Assembly: GCA_947184155.2 (NCBI GenBank)
Contig: CAMXCT020000840.1
Location: 83,252-147,251 of the forward strand
Reading direction: 5' to 3'
Source: Cladocopium goreaui
Taxonomy: Eukaryota > Sar > Dinophyceae > Suessiales > Symbiodiniaceae
DNA: 64,000 bases
In this document: piece by piece, positions 12,031 through 24,123 of the stretch
Numbering within the stretch: the stretch's first letter is position 1
Layout of the letters: every line of letters begins with the position of its first letter
Position numbers and translations under genes: made by a program
The notes under the pieces: generated by a model
The model's input: only the letters and a program-made list of their open reading frames with translations
Database searches by the model: none
Told to the model about the DNA's origin: nothing

Positions 12031-13933
12031 TGAAGCCCCCTAATTAATTTACCAGCTTAGTGCTAAGTTCACGCACATAAGCTTCATGAACTGTTGAGTC
12101 TATGGGGGATAGAACTTTAGAGCACAAAGTATTCATGAATGGGTATAAACCAACAAGCATCACTGGGTCACCTTGTACTTGGAGCATCCCAGCATCCCTT
12201 GCATCTGTTTTCCGTGTTGTTTTTTACAATCAAAACAGTCATTCTTGACTTGGAGTAGATGTGGAAAAATCAAACAGAATCTAGGATTGATGTGGAAACT
12301 AGGAACCATTAATGATTTTTAGGAACCATTAATGCTAAAATCAATCTAATCATTCTTAGGATTGAAACTAGGAACCATTCATGATGTGGAACTTAATCCC
12401 ATCCCATTAATTTTACACGTTCCAAAGAAACCGTGGCGGATATAGGGGGATTAACACATATGTGGGACCCTTGAGGGGATGTTTAACATTAGAGGGATGG
12501 GAATATAACTCATTAATCAAAACCATATATATATTATAGCTGGGTTATAGTATGGTTATTGAGCATTTACGAACTGGGATGCACCCCCAAGTAGCCAACA
12601 ATGGGGGATTTTACAAGCAGCAAAGTCTTAGCGGAAAAGTTGTTCCATAATTGTAACCCACTGGAATGTAATGAGGATATAGTGGTTGATCAGTTGACCT
12701 GGTTGATTAGCTAGGGATTCCATCATCATTTAGAACCTGTTTAACCTTTGTAAATATGGTGACATATGGTGACATTACATACTTGACAATGGCTGATGGT
12801 TTATTATCAACCTATCACAGGATGGTGCCCCCCAGTGATGATAGTTGGTTTATACACCCCATGAATACTAGTTCGTTATATCTGCCATAAACCATAGGTT
12901 TAATGGGAGTTATAAACGCACCAACTTAGCGATTCCGAACTGGGGCCCCACCTTGTACCATATCTTATTATCAGATGTACCACATTATTTCCATTATATC
13001 CCCCATTACACATGTCTACTGATTATGATTATGAACTGATCAGTTAGACATGACAACCCCAAGCAGCCGTATAACATCCACCAGTAGCCTCTGGTTATGA
13101 CTAACAGTTCGCCATGGTATAGATGGCCCATAGAAATACATAGTTTACCGTAATTAAAAATGGTGATTTTCCATGGCTATGTTAGTCATAACCAGATGAT
13201 AAATATCACATTGGGTCATGGGTTTGTCCGAAAATCGATTACCCCTAAATCCACTGTTTAATCATCATGTTCCCTATCCAAATTGCTGGGAGGGAAACTC
13301 CATGCTCAGACACACCCAGAGATACCCAGAGTTTCACATTGATGATTGTATATGCATATAAACTCTGGGTTATATTACAATCATCAATGGATATATTGAA
13401 ATATATTGTATATCCAATGTGATCATTGATGTATATACTTTGTATATTGAGTTTCACTCATCACCATTTATGACATATATGCATATCTTTTGACTAGTAT
13501 CCCGTTGAATGACAATGTGAACATTTAGAAAACATCCATGGATGTCTTATTTTTCCAACGGTTGATGCTATAATAGAGGGGCTTCCCCCAGTGGCCATCA
13601 GTGGGTGAATGATCATAGATCTGGGTAAATTATCATATTTCACTAACCTGAATTGTTCGGCCATTGGGGGATGATTCCCCTAAAATAAACCATGATTTCC
13701 AGTGAGGGAGAACAGTGAGGTCGTTATAATTTACCCAGATAGATGGTACCCTCCAGTAAACATACAAAAAAACTATGGAAAAACATATTTTTTTAATGGG
13801 TAAATCCACTATTTCGACTGGGCCATGGCTTCAATAGCTTTTTGTATGTTTACCAGAGGGTACATGATCATAGATGGTATACCAAAGCAACCCCTTTCCG
13901 GAAAGAAACGGTGAAGATTCAATCCCCATCCAG
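12031..13933. repeat. Intron-like DNA dense in foldback elements
   Basis: Contains family C (12816-12958), a family-A subtype with GGTTATGACTAACA ends (13086-13202), an inverted family D copy (13620-13740) and family A (13747-13862). Nothing coding was recognised. Confidence 0.6.
13747..13862. repeat. Family A foldback element
   Basis: Ends TACCCTCCAGTAAACATACA and TGTATGTTTACCAGAGGGTA form inverted repeats of about 20 bp. The interior is the common ATGGGTAAATCCACTATTTC core. Confidence 0.8.
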
Positions 13934-14047
13934 CCATAAGCGGCTTGGTGTCTTGGTGCCAGGAAATGTTGAAGGACCACCAGATGGAAAGCTACGTTCC
14001 TGGGCGGGACAATCTGGGGAGAGGATGCGGCTGGCTGGCTGTGTCTA
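13934..14047 (+). CDS. Candidate exon, unrecognised protein
   Basis: After CCCCATCCAG a frame reads ISGLVSWCQEMLKDHQMESY then VPGRDNLGRGCGWLAVSR. Another frame over the same bases is open too (SHKRLGVLVPGNVEGPPDGK). The region is clearly GC-richer than its flanks. The donor is not resolved. No family is recognised. Confidence 0.38.
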
Positions 14048-14485
14048 GAAATTTTCGGCTAGATGAATGGTGAAAATGATGAGTAGACAGTGGATGGAAT
14101 GGGCTTGTTTTTTTAAGACAGACCCGTTCATATATGGAAGTTATATACGGCATGTATAACAATGAAACCACATGTGTTTCATTTTTCTGTGGCAATGTGG
14201 AACAGTTATAAACATTGCCACAACTGGATCATGTGAGGAGATTTACGACCAAGCCCGAGATTAAGCCAAGCAACCCAGTGAAAACTGAATCTAAAGGCCA
14301 AGATTTGGGGCAATGTGTTTCGGTTTCGTGTCTCAAAAAGTCCTGGTACCAAGTCCACTGTGTAATCATCATCTTTAAGTTGCTATTTTTAGGGTATTTC
14401 ATGGTTTTCCCTAGTGGTAAAAAAGACATTGATCTCTTTAAAGTTGGATGTGGAGAATGTATAGTTCTTAGCTGTTAATAATGGT

Positions 14486-14589
14486 TACCCTCTGGTAAAC
14501 TAACATAGCTATGGAAAATCACCATTTTCAATGGGAAAATCCACTATAAATGGTCATTTTCAATAGCTATGTTAGATTACCGGAGGGTA
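14486..14589. repeat. Family A foldback element
   Basis: Bounded by TACCCTCTGGTAAACTAACA and TGTTAGATTACCGGAGGGTA. The interior has CATAGCTATGGAAAATCACC and its mirror. It lies only 39 bases upstream of the next exon candidate. Confidence 0.85.
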
Positions 14590-14628
14590 ATAGCTGGTGC
14601 TTTTTCAAGTCCTTAAGGATCCCTTCAG

Positions 14629-14732
14629 CCGGGCTATCCAACCAGCAACCAGTGGTGGGTGAGGCACTCGCCATACATCAAGCATGCCTGCAAGAGCCAC
14701 CAGTGCCGGAATGGGAGTCGCTTGGCGCCTGC
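14629..14732 (+). CDS. Candidate internal exon with clean splice sites
   Basis: The acceptor ATCCCTTCAG is followed by 104 bases reading GLSNQQPVVGEALAIHQACL then QEPPVPEWESLGAC, ending exactly at a GTGAGA donor at 14733. One frame is open throughout. Length and signals fit the short-exon style of this region. The product is not recognised. Confidence 0.45.
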
Positions 14733-14769
14733 GTGAGATGGAGGTCCAAATGTGCTGGTGGTTGAGCGT

Positions 14770-17458
14770 GAAAAAAATTGGGGTATGGTGATTTACAGTA
14801 TAGTGATTCACAGTGATAATTGTTTAATCATGGTAGAATCATGATTTGATGATGGTGATTAATGGTGATTACTATGCAATCATGAATTGTGATTAATGGT
14901 GATAACAGCTGATTTGTTGTGATTCATGGTGATTCATGATGTAACAATGATTTTATATCATCAATGCTTAGGTTCCGGGATGCAAAAGCGGGATCTGATC
15001 AATCTTACTAGTTACTAGTGATACTAGTGCTTGGGAGGGAATCAAGCAATGGGATGAGTGTTATTTTTTAAGTTATTCTGAATCATTCCCCCATGAAACC
15101 TACTAAGCACCAGGAAGATTTTCTGTCTGGAATGGCTTAAAAAGTCAGAATAATATCATATGTTGGGGGATGAACATGCACCACTTATTTTCATGTGAGA
15201 AGGGACTCCAAGGTTTTGACCCATCAGTTGCAAAACGGACCATTTTTACCACACGTGACGTGATGATCCTGTTGATCGCGATGTAGGCTGGGGCTGGGGG
15301 AGAATCCCTGAGGTGTTTTTTGCCTCGAACTCACATCTGGTTGTAATAAGCCCCAATGGTTCAAGGTTTAATTAAAAGATTTGGGTATGGTTAATGAATG
15401 ATCATTAGGTTTACTACTGGTTGGTGGTTTCAAACACTTGGATTATTTTTCATAATATATGGAATGTCATCCTTCCCATTTACTAATATTTTTCAGAGGG
15501 GTTGAAACCACCAACCAGAGTTGTATTTAGCAACAATATTGCTAATGAGCCTAATGGTATCTCGTAGGTAAAATGGCTCATGGTAATGGTCTTCTTGGGA
15601 ATTATGGCTCATGGTATCTCATGCTAGTTAGTTATAAGCCCAGCTGCTTGGTGATTTCAAACATTTTTCCAGAATATATGGGATAATTCGGGATAATCAT
15701 TATAATCCTTCCCATTGACTTTCATACTTTTCAAGATGGTCATTGCACCACCAACCAGTTTTTTACTCCACAAATGGGTCGCTGGGTCGCGAGTTCAGAG
15801 TTTAGCACCCTGGCTTTTGTTCTTGATACTCCAAAATTGGAGTAGTAGGTAGCTATATATACCCTCTGGTTATGACTAACATAGCCATGGAAAATAGATG
15901 GTTTACCTATTAATAGCCATGGTGGATCTTTCCATGGCAAACTGGCAATGTCATAACCGGTAAATCCTAAATCCCCATGGACACTATGACCGTTTTTGTG
16001 TGGCACAAAGTGATCACTGGTGCATCCCCAGCCCAAAAAAGCATTGGAAGTCACTGGAAGTCCCCGTCATTCTTTGATCAAAGCCCATGATATTTTTACA
16101 CTGGTTGGTGGCTTGGAACATTTTTTATTTTCAGTTTATCACAGTATAACTTCCAATTCTATTAATCTGGTTGCTGGTTTGGAACATGGCTGTTATTTTC
16201 CATCATATTGGGAATGTCATCATCCCAACTGACGAAGTCCGTCATTTTTCAGAGGGGTAGGCTCAACCACCAACCAGCTATCCCTATAAATCTTCAGATA
16301 TATGAATATTGCCATGTGGAGGATACAATTTTCAGACACACCCAAATTCATCATATTGGTTTTATATCCCATGATATCCCCATGAATTGTGGTTGGTATA
16401 CCACCAACCAGATAAACATATAATCATATAGAAATCCATCATTGATACCCGATGTACATCTATGGACCTAAGGTTTCTCAGTAACTGCAGCAATATATAT
16501 ATATATGTATCGTCATCCTGAAGTAATAAACCATAGTTATAAGCACATTAACTATAAACTATAAACCCCATTAACTATAGTTATAAGTACAATAAACCAT
16601 AGTTATTGGAGTTATATATATATATGGGTAAATTATAATGACCTCACGTCGCGACCTCACTGGAAATCATAGTTAGTAAGGGAAATGATCCCCAAATGGC
16701 CGAACTATTCAGGTTAGTGAATATTTTAATTTACCCAGATATATATATACATATATACATCGTCATCCTGAAGTAGATAGAATATTTGATGTTCAAATGT
16801 TAGTGAGGATGCTTTTGACAGTTCCATCTTCTACGCCAGGATGACTATTTTCTGCTGAGATGTTCGCCCGGAATTCCATATGAATCTTCCGGTTGGGAAG
16901 AGCCGAGGTCCTTCGATATGCGTGAGCTGTGTGCTTGCTGCAACTCCGACTCTTGGGGTGAACTGATGGTGCTAAGCTGGGCCATGGGATTACAACCTAC
17001 TTGTTGATGGCACAACCCCACTTGGGTGACTTACAAACTACGCGGATCCTAAGCGCTTTCTAAGTGGGATGATCCTCCAAGTAGCTGGTTAGTAAGTGAG
17101 TTATAACCCTGAGGAGACATAAAACATTTATTGGCCAGTGAACTAACTCCATGGCCCAAGTGGGGTAGGGAAATGGCTTAGTTGCCATAGATATTGACCA
17201 TCAGCCATGGGATACAATGAGGATATGCCACAATCACTGGAGACCAGGAAATTTCAGGATCCACTACATGGACGTAAACGTACCATTTTTCAAGCCATAT
17301 TTTCTGGGGATATTCCCTGAAATTTAGGCCTGAAAAATAGGCCTTATATATGGTAGCTACCTCCAATTTACCAGGCCTTAGGTTCCTGAAATGGCCATTT
17401 GACTAGGTCAGTTTTCTGTGAACCCATGCCTGAATGTCCTATGTTATTTCGCGTGCAG
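14770..17458. repeat. Intron-like DNA dense in foldback elements
   Basis: Contains GTGATTAATG-rich simple sequence (14780-14960), family B copies (15417-15518, about 15640-15758, 16167-16277), a family-A subtype (15860-15965) and family D (16624-16740). TA microsatellites flank the D copy. A protein-like stretch at about 16860-16970 has no clear splice sites and is not called. Confidence 0.6.
16131..16330. repeat. Dispersed duplicate of a family-B neighbourhood
   Basis: About 200 bp starting TCACAGTATAACTTCCAATT and spanning a family B copy plus its right flank recur at about 17813-18010. This shows that sequence next to the foldback element was copied with it. Confidence 0.7.
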
Positions 17459-17508
17459 ATGGTCAGGTTTATTCAGGTTTCACGCGGCTTCACGCCCTAT
17501 GAAATGAT
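17459..17508 (+). CDS. Weak exon candidate
   Basis: After TTTCGCGTGCAG the frame reads MVRFIQVSRGFTPYEMM before a GTCTTC possible donor. It is short, with one alternative frame. No family is recognised. Confidence 0.22.
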
Positions 17509-17568
17509 GGTCTTCTGAACCATGCAGTCATACCGAAAATGATGGTATGTGTGTTTTTTGCGATTAGA

Positions 17569-17732
17569 AAATGCTTCCCAAGACTCCTATGATTGTTTCT
17601 CCATGGTACCCATGTCGATCTTGTATAAACAACCTTCGAAATTGCCATCTCTTGTAGATTATACCCAAAGAACCACTATGTCTAAACGTTTGCTTGGCAA
17701 TTTCATACCCAGTTGTCTACCATATGAACGAT
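17569..17732 (+). CDS. Candidate exon ending in a stop
   Basis: The acceptor TTTTTTGCGATTAG is followed by a frame reading ENASQDSYDCFSMVPMSILY and then KQPSKLPSLVDYTQRTTMSK up to a TGA. It could be a terminal exon or part of a longer one with a hidden donor. No domain is recognised. Confidence 0.33.
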
Positions 17733-18173
17733 GACTCAACCACCAGAAGAATGTGGTAAACCCCATCTGTACCACCCCTTTATGGTACTTTTGGAGATGT
17801 CTTATGGCATTCAGTTCATCACAGTATAACTTCCAATTCTATTAATCTGGTTGCTGGTTTGGAACATTGCTGTTATGACTTTCCATCATATTGGGAATTT
17901 CATCATCCCAACTGACGAAGTCATATTTTTCAGAGGGGTAGGCTCAACCACCAACCAGCTATCCCTATAGATCTTCAGATATATTAATTTTGTAATTTGG
18001 GGGATACCATTTTCATGACTTCCAATTCTAAAATTTCATGCCACCAACCAGATTTTACAATCACCATTAATCATCATCATTAACCATCATTAACCATGAC
18101 TAAACCATCATTAACCATCATTAACCATGACTAAACCACCATATTTCTGTTGCTTAACCCATTCACTTCGCAG

Positions 18174-18333
18174 CAGCTGCCGTAAAAAATGCCAGTTACG
18201 CCATCGTCACCAAGGACTTCACCTGGGCCTATGTTCTGCAGAGCGAGCCTCAAAAGATGTTATCCAGGCAGCGGTTGCCATACCTTCGTTGTTTCAACGG
18301 CTTTCCCTACGAAAGGATGGGGCCGTTGGCTAA
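18174..18333 (+). CDS. Candidate internal exon, unrecognised protein
   Basis: The acceptor TTCACTTCGCAG is followed by an open frame reading AAVKNASYAIVTKDFTWAYV, then LQSEPQKMLSRQRLPYLRCF and NGFPYERMGPLA. A GTTGGT donor can be drawn at 18334. Composition is strongly protein-like and GC content jumps relative to the flanking AACCATCATT repeat and TA-rich DNA. I cannot name the family. Confidence 0.5.
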
Positions 18334-18587
18334 GTTGGTGGGTTTATAAGTCCAATAATTTGAATGTTATATGGAGATATATATATATATTATATTATAT
18401 AACTATAGTTAAAGGGGATTATAAATCAAAAACCCATGGACCACTGGAAAAAAGACGAAAACCATGGGAAATTGTGATAATGAAAGAGTGGTGTTTAGTG
18501 GTCTATGGCTTATCATTTATCATCATCCCAAAAAAAATCATCACCGACTGGATGGGTAGAAACTAATCCTTTAGTTTGTTGCTATAA

Positions 18588-18718
18588 TGTCAACCCCGGA
18601 TTAATAAACCATGGTATATTAATTAGGGGGGTATTCCTCCAATAGTCATAATCAAATACTTAAATGGTACCCTTCCAATTAAACAGCCTAGGGGTTTATT
18701 AATCCAGGATTGACATTA
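18588..18718. repeat. Family E foldback element
   Basis: Starts TGTCAACCCCGGATTAATAA and ends TTATTAATCCAGGATTGACA, an inverted repeat of about 20 bp with one to two mismatches. The second copy is at 24959-25090 and a diverged copy at about 50698-50840. Confidence 0.8.
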
Positions 18719-19012
18719 AATCGAAAATTATCATAACAAACAAAATACTTTTTTTGTGGACTGTAAAGGATTGACCATGAATTAGGTGGTTTTTCAGTCC
18801 CTAAAAATTAACCAATCAACCAGGATATGTTTAGTGACTCATTTAGTAAAAAAAATCGCGAACAAAACACGAAACCCCAAAGATTGGCTTTTGGCCATTT
18901 TCTCTTGCGTTTTTTTATTTTTGGGGTACCAACCACACTAATTCTGCAGGTTTATGAACCATTAACCACCAACAAGTCGGGATCATCCAAGAGCCAATCG
19001 CCCTGCCTCCAG

Positions 19013-19101
19013 GCACCACTGCTTCTCATGTGGACGTGTGGTTTGTGAAGGTTGTTCCAGGAAAAGGCCGGCGAAATGCCGGAGGAAAAGTGGGGGCTCC
19101 A
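19013..19101 (+). CDS. FYVE-type zinc-finger exon (partial domain)
   Basis: After the acceptor CCTGCCTCCAG the frame reads HHCFSCGRVVCEGCSRKRPA and then KCRRKSGGS, ending at a GTGAGG donor at 19102. HHC-x2-CG-x-VVC-x2-CS is the core of FYVE/FYVE-like fingers, which bind phosphatidylinositol 3-phosphate on endosomes or act as related zinc folds. The split codon before the first His can supply the usual Arg (AG|G). The first two zinc-binding cysteines would have to be encoded by an upstream exon that I did not locate. This is the one domain in the left 26 kb that I recognise with fair confidence. Confidence 0.55.
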
Positions 19102-19352
19102 GTGAGGATTTTTCTGCGAGCAGCAATGTTGATAGTAACCCCATCCCTCTACTCACCAGAAACCATGGTTGAATAAGGAGATTTACACACATGTGGGAGC
19201 ATGAAAATGTGAGTGTCTAATATTAGGGGATGGGATTCAGTGACAAGATCATCCCCTTCGACCCTTTAAATGGCTTGGTATAGGATGGTTCCCACGTCAG
19301 TGATGTGTTGGTTTATATATAAACCCCATGAAAACATCCATGAAGCGCTGGT

Positions 19353-19509
19353 TGTACTAGGATTGTGCCCTCCGATTATAATTTGGTTTATAAACCCAAT
19401 TAACATCCATTAACTATAGTTATATTAGTTATATCCACCATGAACCATAGAATTCAGCCACTTTTTTCAGGCAACTGAACGCAACAACCAACGGGGGCCC
19501 CATCCTGTA
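19353..19509. repeat. Family C foldback element, diverged
   Basis: The left part TAGGATTGTGCCCTCCGATT and the right part GGGGGCCCCATCCTGTAA are mirror ends. The interior contains TTAACTATAGTTATA. A partial related copy precedes it at about 19280-19345. Confidence 0.55.
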
Positions 19510-19989
19510 AGATGTATTAACCATCAAAAACTGCTGGATTACCTGAATCAAATCCAAGGTGAAGGTGAAAACCCGCAGGGGTAAAGTGCTGATTTCACTT
19601 TTGATTTAGTAAATTGTCCCACTGTTTTTTGGTTGGGAGCAACCCGGATTTATAGATGATTCAAATAATGTCGCCCCCGGATCTGTTGTTCACCCCAGGC
19701 TTCTGAAAAGTTCGGGGGTACCATTTAATGGCAGATGACTTGGGGTTAATCTCCTCCAAATCTGCCACAAAGCCATTCAGTTTAGGGAAGCGAAAAATTG
19801 GAGTTGGCATATGCACCAAATGTTGAGCGTTTAGTCCACAGGGTTTGGACAATGCTGGATCCCACATTGTCTTAAAGGTACCTCAAAAAAGATACTGTAG
19901 AAAAATGTAGAAAAGTCATTGATGATCATTTCAGTGTGATTTTACGTTAAGTTTCTATCTTCATTATCGTTGGGTGTGTTGCAAAAAAG

Positions 19990-20118
19990 ATTGAAAAATG
20001 TCGCGTTCGCTTCACTGCGCCTGAAATCCATGCAGGCTATCGCATGAACGCCTGGGTTTCCAGATGCCCGTTCGAACCTGTGACGCTTGGCCGTTTTCGG
20101 AAAGCCAGTTCTGGGAGA
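19990..20118 (+). CDS. Candidate exon, unrecognised protein
   Basis: One frame reads KIEKCRVRFTAPEIHAGYRM, then NAWVSRCPFEPVTLGRFRKA and SSGR before TGA at 20119. The GC-rich island is flanked by AT-rich DNA. No acceptor or donor is convincingly placed, so the limits are approximate. Confidence 0.32.
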
Positions 20119-20698
20119 TGAGGGGAACAGCGCTTGCGCTGTTGGGTTTCCTTCCAATAATAGGAAGTATCCAAGGAAAGCGATGGTTGAATGGAGATTT
20201 CATCATTTTAATGTGATTTCAATGGGATTTTGATGGAATTTAATGGGATTGAACTATCCTTCTTGAAAAAGGATGGTATAAGACTACAAGCTGAGGACCC
20301 CATGGCCGGTAAACGTTGGCGTTAACGTTTCACCCCATGACATGAATTCCTTAGTATACTTATAGTTATATCCACCGGAAACCCTAGTTAACCAAGCTAT
20401 TAACCAAGTTATGTGAACTTAGCTAGGGGACCTAACCTTGTATGTGGTAAAATGTGTGGTTTTGGGGTGTGGGGCCTAAGAAAATTGGCCCACTGTCATC
20501 ACTGTCCCAGTTTCTCCAGTTTTTCCAGGAGGTTCACATGGGTTTTTTTGTTGTGACATGTTGTGACACAAAAAAGGCAACTGGATTGATGAGTAGTTTG
20601 GCAGAGGTGAATATACCATCTGCTTATGACTAACATACTTATGGAATTTTATGGGATTTATGGTGGTTTAATGGGATTTAATAGGATTTAATAGGATG

Positions 20699-20809
20699 TA
20701 CCATCTGGTTATGACTAACATAGCCATGGAAAATCACCATGCTACTAATAGGTAAACCATCTATAAATAGGCCATCTATACCATGGCTATGTTAAATAAC
20801 CAGAGGGTA
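20699..20809. repeat. Family A subtype with GGTTATGACTAAC ends
   Basis: TACCATCTGGTTATGACTAA at the left is mirrored by TTAAATAACCAGAGGGTA at the right. A half copy precedes it at about 20610-20640. Between the two lie a few decayed units of TTTAATGGGA, the reverse complement of the 7-10 kb satellite decamer. Confidence 0.7.
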
Positions 20810-20849
20810 TAATTTTTTTTAAAACCATGACATGAACTGTGTACCCACA

Positions 20850-20979
20850 TTCAAGTTGTGCCCAACCCCATCGCAAGGATCTTTGGACAAAGACCTTTGC
20901 CAGCCCTCTGAGTGCACTCACGTGTTTGGCGAATCCCAAGGTGATTTTAGCCCGAGAACCACAACAACTTCACTCATTG
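20850..20979 (+). CDS. Candidate exon with good donor
   Basis: A frame reads TPSQGSLDKDLCQPSECTHV then FGESQGDFSPRTTTTSL and ends at the strong donor GTGAGT at 20980. A second frame is open over most of the island. The acceptor is uncertain. Confidence 0.33.
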
Positions 20980-21069
20980 GTGAGTGGTGATACAGCAGAT
21001 AATATATGTATATTATAATATATATATATACATGCAAATATGTAATCTACACATTGTTAAATATTGTAG

Positions 21070-21174
21070 ATGCGTTCCAAACATGTCAAATGGCACCACG
21101 ACAAGCATTCTGGAGAAGCCTTTCGCGGCGCTTTCCTTAGGCCTCACCACGAAAATGAATGGTTCATCAGCGAT
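21070..21174 (+). CDS. Candidate exon
   Basis: After ATATTGTAG a frame reads MRSKHVKWHHDKHSGEAFRG then AFLRPHHENEWFISD with a possible donor GTTGAT. All three + frames and one - frame are open over part of it, so the frame call is weak. Confidence 0.28.
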
Positions 21175-21302
21175 GGTTGATGAATGGTTCATGATACCGG
21201 TCCATTCAATGCTCACTAAACCACCATGTTTCATCATTTTTCATCATTTTCCTTAGTTTTTCCCGGGTTTTCATCAAATTCTCACTAAACAACCATTTTC
21301 CT

Positions 21303-21399
21303 GGTTTATAACTCTCATAACTATGGTTTATGGCAGATATAACTATAGTTAATGGGGTTTATAAACCAACTAACATCACTGGGGGGCACCATCCTGTGG
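21303..21399. repeat. Family C foldback element (reverse orientation)
   Basis: Reads TTATAACTCTCATAACTATG through to CACTGGGGGGCACCATCCTG, the inverse of the 11452 copy. It ends 54 bases before the RRM-like last exon. Confidence 0.6.
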
Positions 21400-21453
21400 G
21401 TTTTTCTCTCATTTTTGCTCTGGTTTTTCTGTCGGTCACCTCCCTGTCCCCAG

Positions 21454-21555
21454 GACAGTTGTGCCTTCGCCCAGTTCGAGGGCGCCCAGGACGCTGTGAG
21501 CGCCTTCGCTGCGGAGGAGGCGGCAGCCAGAAGCGCGGCGGCAGGGCGTGGCTGA
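21454..21555 (+). CDS. Terminal exon resembling the end of an RRM
   Basis: A long pyrimidine tract (TTTTTCTGTCGG...CCTGTCCCCAG) forms the best 3' splice site in the window. It is followed by 33 codons reading DSCAFAQFEGAQDAVSAFAA, then EEAAARSAAAGRG and a TGA. CAFAQFEGAQDAVSA resembles the beta3-alpha2 part of an RNA-recognition motif (RNP1-like CAFxxFE followed by an x-DA helix). The rest of the RRM would lie in upstream exons. The RRM identity is inferred from this short match only. Confidence 0.48.
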   Translation, partial: DSCAFAQFEGAQDAVSAFAAEEAAARSAAAGRG

Positions 21556-21589
21556 GATGGGATGTACCTGGGCAAATGTGGGGCTAAAT

Positions 21590-22980
21590 TCTATGGTTTA
21601 TAGATTTTAATTTAATTGGGTTTAAAAACCACACACAATAATGATGAACTAGTTAATGGATATAACTATCATAACTATCCAATATAAATTCGATTGGGTT
21701 ATGGGTAGATATAACGAACTAGTTAATGGATGTTTTTATTGGCTTTATAAACCAACAAACAATAATGATGTTTAATGTTTAGAACATGGAGGTCATATAT
21801 TATATGGTACCCTCTGGTGATTTAACATAGCTATGGAAAATCACCATGTTTAATGGGAAAATCAACGAACGAAATGGCCATGTTCAATAGCTATGTTAGT
21901 TTACGGGAGGGTAGATATAACTATAGTACAGGATGGGGCCCCTAAGATACCTGAAAAAAGTGGCTGAATTCTATTTAATTCTATGGTTTGTGGTAGATAT
22001 GACATGATTTAACGAACTACTTAATGGATGTTAATTGGGTTTATGAACCAACAAACAATAATGACGTTTAATGGTTAGAACATGGAGGTCATATATTATA
22101 TGGTACCCTCCGGTAATTTAACATAGCTATGGAAAATCACCATGTTTAATGGGAAAATCAACGAACTAAATGGCCATGTTCAATAGCTATGTTAGTTTAC
22201 CGGAGGGTAGATATAACTACAGTACAGGATGGGGCCCCTAAGATACCTGAAAAAAGTGGCTGAATTCTATTTAATTCTTGGGTTTATGGTAGATATAACA
22301 TGATATAACGAACTAGTTAATGGATGTTAATTCGGTTTATGAACCAACAAACAATAATGATGTTTAATGATTTGAGAATGGAGGTCATTTATTATATGAT
22401 ACCCCCTGGTGATTTAACATAGCTATGGAAAATCACCATGTTTAATGGGAAAATCAACGACCTAAATGGCCATGTTCAATAGCTATGTTAGTTTACCGGA
22501 GGGTAGATATAACTACAGTACAGGATGGGGTCCCTAAGATACCTGAAAAAAGTGGCTGAATTCTATTTAATTCTTGGGTTTATGGTAGATATAACATGAT
22601 ATAACGAACTAGTTAATGGATGTTAATTGGGTTTATGAACCAGCAAACAATAATGATGTTTAATGATTAGAACATGGAGGTCATATATTATATTTTACCC
22701 TCTGGTAATTTAACATAGCTATGGAAAATCACCATGTTTAATGGGAAAAATCAACGAACTAAATGGCCATGTTCAATAGCTATGTTAGTTTACCGGGGGG
22801 TAGATATAACTATAGTACAGGATGGGGTCCCTAAGATACCTGAAAAAAGTGGCTGAATTCTATTTAATTCTTTGGTTTTTGGTAGATATGACATGATATA
22901 TCGAACTAGTTAATGAATGTCAATTGGGTTTATGAACCAACAAACATCACTGGGGGGGTTACCATCCTGTAGCTAGTTTA
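21590..22980. repeat. Tandem array of a 296-bp unit containing a nested family-A element
   Basis: The phrase TGGCTGAATTCTATTTAATT recurs at 21961, 22257, 22553 and 22850, a period of 296-297 bp. Each of four units contains a complete family-A element (TACCCTC[TC]GGTAATTTAACA...GTTTACCGGAGGGTA) embedded in a family-C-like arm (AGTACAGGATGGGGCCCCTAAG). Nesting therefore came first and tandem amplification second. The copies differ by only a few percent. There is no coding frame. Confidence 0.85.
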
Positions 22981-24123
22981 ATGATTAGAAAATAGAGGTT
23001 CATATACCGGCGATCTATTTTTTCATGGCCAAAATGGTTTACGAACGCAGTGTCATTTGCCCAGATGTGCATAAGGCTGTGGGTCAAAAGCCATGGGACT
23101 CTTGGTGCAACATTGACACAATATCAGCATTGCCCAGATGTGCAGGACCCATTTGCATCCACTGGGTAATAATCATATTAGAATAGTTTGTTTATAGTAA
23201 ACACCAAAAAGATAGACAAGTGATTATATTCATAATATGACAATTTATCAGGACTCTTTTGTTTTTTTTTTTTATCTTCACTTGGGGGGTGCTCCCTTGA
23301 AAGAAAATGGCTCAGTACGAAACGGGTCCCGGGTCCCGGGTCCCGGCGCCCTGAAATACTTCACGCACCAAGAGACCCATAAAGCGACCCACTGACCCGT
23401 TGAGTTGTACATAGCACAGCCATGGCTGAAGTGGCCACGGGTTTTCGGAAAGAGTTGATCGGCTCTGTATAGCTTCCTTTTGATGGTCAAAACAGCAAAG
23501 ATCCAAAAAAAAATAATCTTTATATACCAATATAGCAAGAAAGTATGCAGTGGCAATTTTGACCTTGTCTATCTTTTCAGGGCTTAGTTTAAGCGTGTTA
23601 GTTACAAAGGACTGTGGTTTTAATCCACAAAACAATGAGTCGTGTGTTTTCCTTCGCAGAGTGTACCGAAGCCGAAGGTGATGTTGATCCTTTGTTGATA
23701 GAAGGAATATAAGGAAGTCCCTGTCAAAAACATCCCATCACATCTGGTTGATGTCAAATATTTATCATCTATCAATGATCTATAAATCTATCAATTATCT
23801 ATAATTAATTTATAAATGGACCATGTTCCATATGATTTTGACATATTTTGGGACGATGATCCCCAGAAGCACCTACTGGCTGGTGAGATTTTCGCAGTCC
23901 ATTCCTTTTTTCATGGAAATTAAAAGGATAGAACAGTTGGAAACTTTGCAAATTTCACGAGCTCCTGGGATTTTGTGATTTTTAGGGAATATTGGATATC
24001 AAGGTCAAGATGCAATATTTGATAGTTGGAAACTTCGCAAATCATGAGATAACTATCATCTACACCTGGAAAGACTTGTTGGCATCTTTGTGGGACTTGC
24101 TACATCTCTATTTACCCTGTTAG
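22981..24123. other. Intron-like or intergenic DNA
   Basis: Contains a CGGGTCCCGGGTCCCGGGT short tandem (about 23324-23346) and open frames on the - strand (23278-23635) without splice support. One small exon candidate is listed separately at 23660. Otherwise nothing is recognised. Confidence 0.4.
23660..23712 (+). CDS. Candidate terminal exon
   Basis: The strong acceptor TGTGTTTTCCTTCGCAG is followed by a frame reading CTEAEGDVDPLLIEGI and then TAA. It is short but acidic and plausible as a C-terminus. No family is recognised. Confidence 0.35.
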
